Shown here: positions 53,226 to 53,379 of the stretch, piece after piece | Numbering within the stretch: position 1 is the first letter of the stretch | Layout: the number at the start of each line of letters is the position of its first letter | NCBI RefSeq assembly: GCF_018619185.1 | Contig: NZ_JAAXYC010000019.1 | Coordinates: 1-53,379 of the forward strand | From: Streptomyces sp. McG3 | GTDB lineage: Bacteria; Actinomycetota; Actinomycetes; Streptomycetales; Streptomycetaceae | Reading direction: 5' to 3' | Length of the DNA stretch: 53,379 nucleotides | The notes under the pieces: model-generated | What the model was told of the DNA's origin: nothing | The model's input: the letters and a program-made list of their open reading frames with translations, nothing else | Databases searched by the model: none | Made by a program: the position numbers and the translations under genes

Positions 53226-53379
53226 ATGCGGGGTCGCAGGAAGCCGCCTCCTGCGCCGCTCCCCCAGCGACAGGGGATCGACGCGGTGCGAGTGCGGTTG
53301 CCGGAGGATCCCGAAGGGCTCTGGGGCTGCGTCGGGGAGCATCTCGTCGGGCGGTTCGGCGGGGCGATCGGGGCGGGCC
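53226..53379 (+). CDS. RluA-family pseudouridine synthase, N-terminal fragment (cut by window end)
   Basis: An open frame from the ATG at 53226 (MRGRRKPPPAPLPQRQGIDAVRVRLP) to the end of the window, 51 codons and continuing. A GAGGGG ribosome site precedes it. The basic start with APLPQR-G-D--RVRLP resembles actinobacterial RluA-type rRNA/tRNA pseudouridine synthases, in which an S4-like segment follows. The catalytic Asp region lies beyond the window, so the assignment rests on the N-terminus only. Confidence 0.6.
   Translation, partial: MRGRRKPPPAPLPQRQGIDAVRVRLPEDPEGLWGCVGEHLVGRFGGAIGAG

Overview
This 53.4 kb window is high-GC chromosomal DNA from a Streptomyces or a very close relative. 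The evidence is a complete Pup-proteasome locus (arc, dop, pup, prcB, prcA, pafA, pafB, pafC), mycothiol ligase mshC, two chaplin genes, and a gyl-type glycerol operon behind an IclR-family regulator. Many starts are GTG, and Streptomyces-like GGAGG ribosome sites and long GC-rich terminator hairpins are frequent. From memory the order resembles the conserved core of the S. coelicolor chromosome around the proteasome, gyl and chpC/chpH loci. I see no insertion sequence, prophage, integron or CRISPR array.

Layout. (1) 1-9.6 kb, all minus strand: an Mtr4/HelY-like helicase, a lipid-kinase-like protein, tatC and tatA, a small membrane protein, a zinc-ribbon protein, the WYL regulators pafC and pafB, and two FKBP prolyl isomerases (one cytosolic, one a tandem-domain lipoprotein). 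(2) 9.6-19.9 kb, the proteasome region: pafA; an MFS transporter and a divergent LacI-type regulator lying between pafA and prcA; prcA, prcB, pup, dop and the ATPase arc; then a divergent small ferredoxin. (3) 19.9-27.3 kb: a secreted FG-GAP-like protein, the tRNA m1A58 methyltransferase trmI, a site-2 protease with CBS domains, a RecB-like nuclease, a NarL-type response regulator, a peptide-binding lipoprotein and a HAD phosphatase. (4) 27.5-36.5 kb: metH, then divergent gylR followed by glpF-glpK-glpD. (5) 36.5-49.1 kb: a luciferase-like oxidoreductase, a PAC2-family protein, mshC, a three-gene actinobacterial cassette of unknown role (kinase-like protein, DUF3090, histidine phosphatase), corA, a ferritin-like protein, an F420-type oxidoreductase, an aldo/keto reductase, and a RecD2-derived protein whose helicase motifs look eroded. 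(6) 49.2-53.4 kb: two small conserved hypotheticals, a long LAXTG-anchored chaplin and a short chaplin, an M20 peptidase, tRNA-Leu(GAG), and the 5' end of an RluA-type pseudouridine synthase.

How the genes work together. Dop deamidates Pup (which ends in GGQ), PafA ligates it to target proteins, and the ARC ATPase (C-terminal GQYL) feeds tagged proteins into the PrcBA core. PafBC is the known WYL-type activator of the actinobacterial DNA-damage response. GlpF, GlpK and GlpD carry glycerol to dihydroxyacetone phosphate, and a 12-base motif shared by the gylR and glpF promoter regions marks the probable GylR operator. The chaplins coat aerial hyphae. The best candidate for an undescribed system is the kinase-like / DUF3090 / phosphatase trio beside mshC. 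The next best is the translationally coupled RecD2-like protein with lost ATPase motifs.
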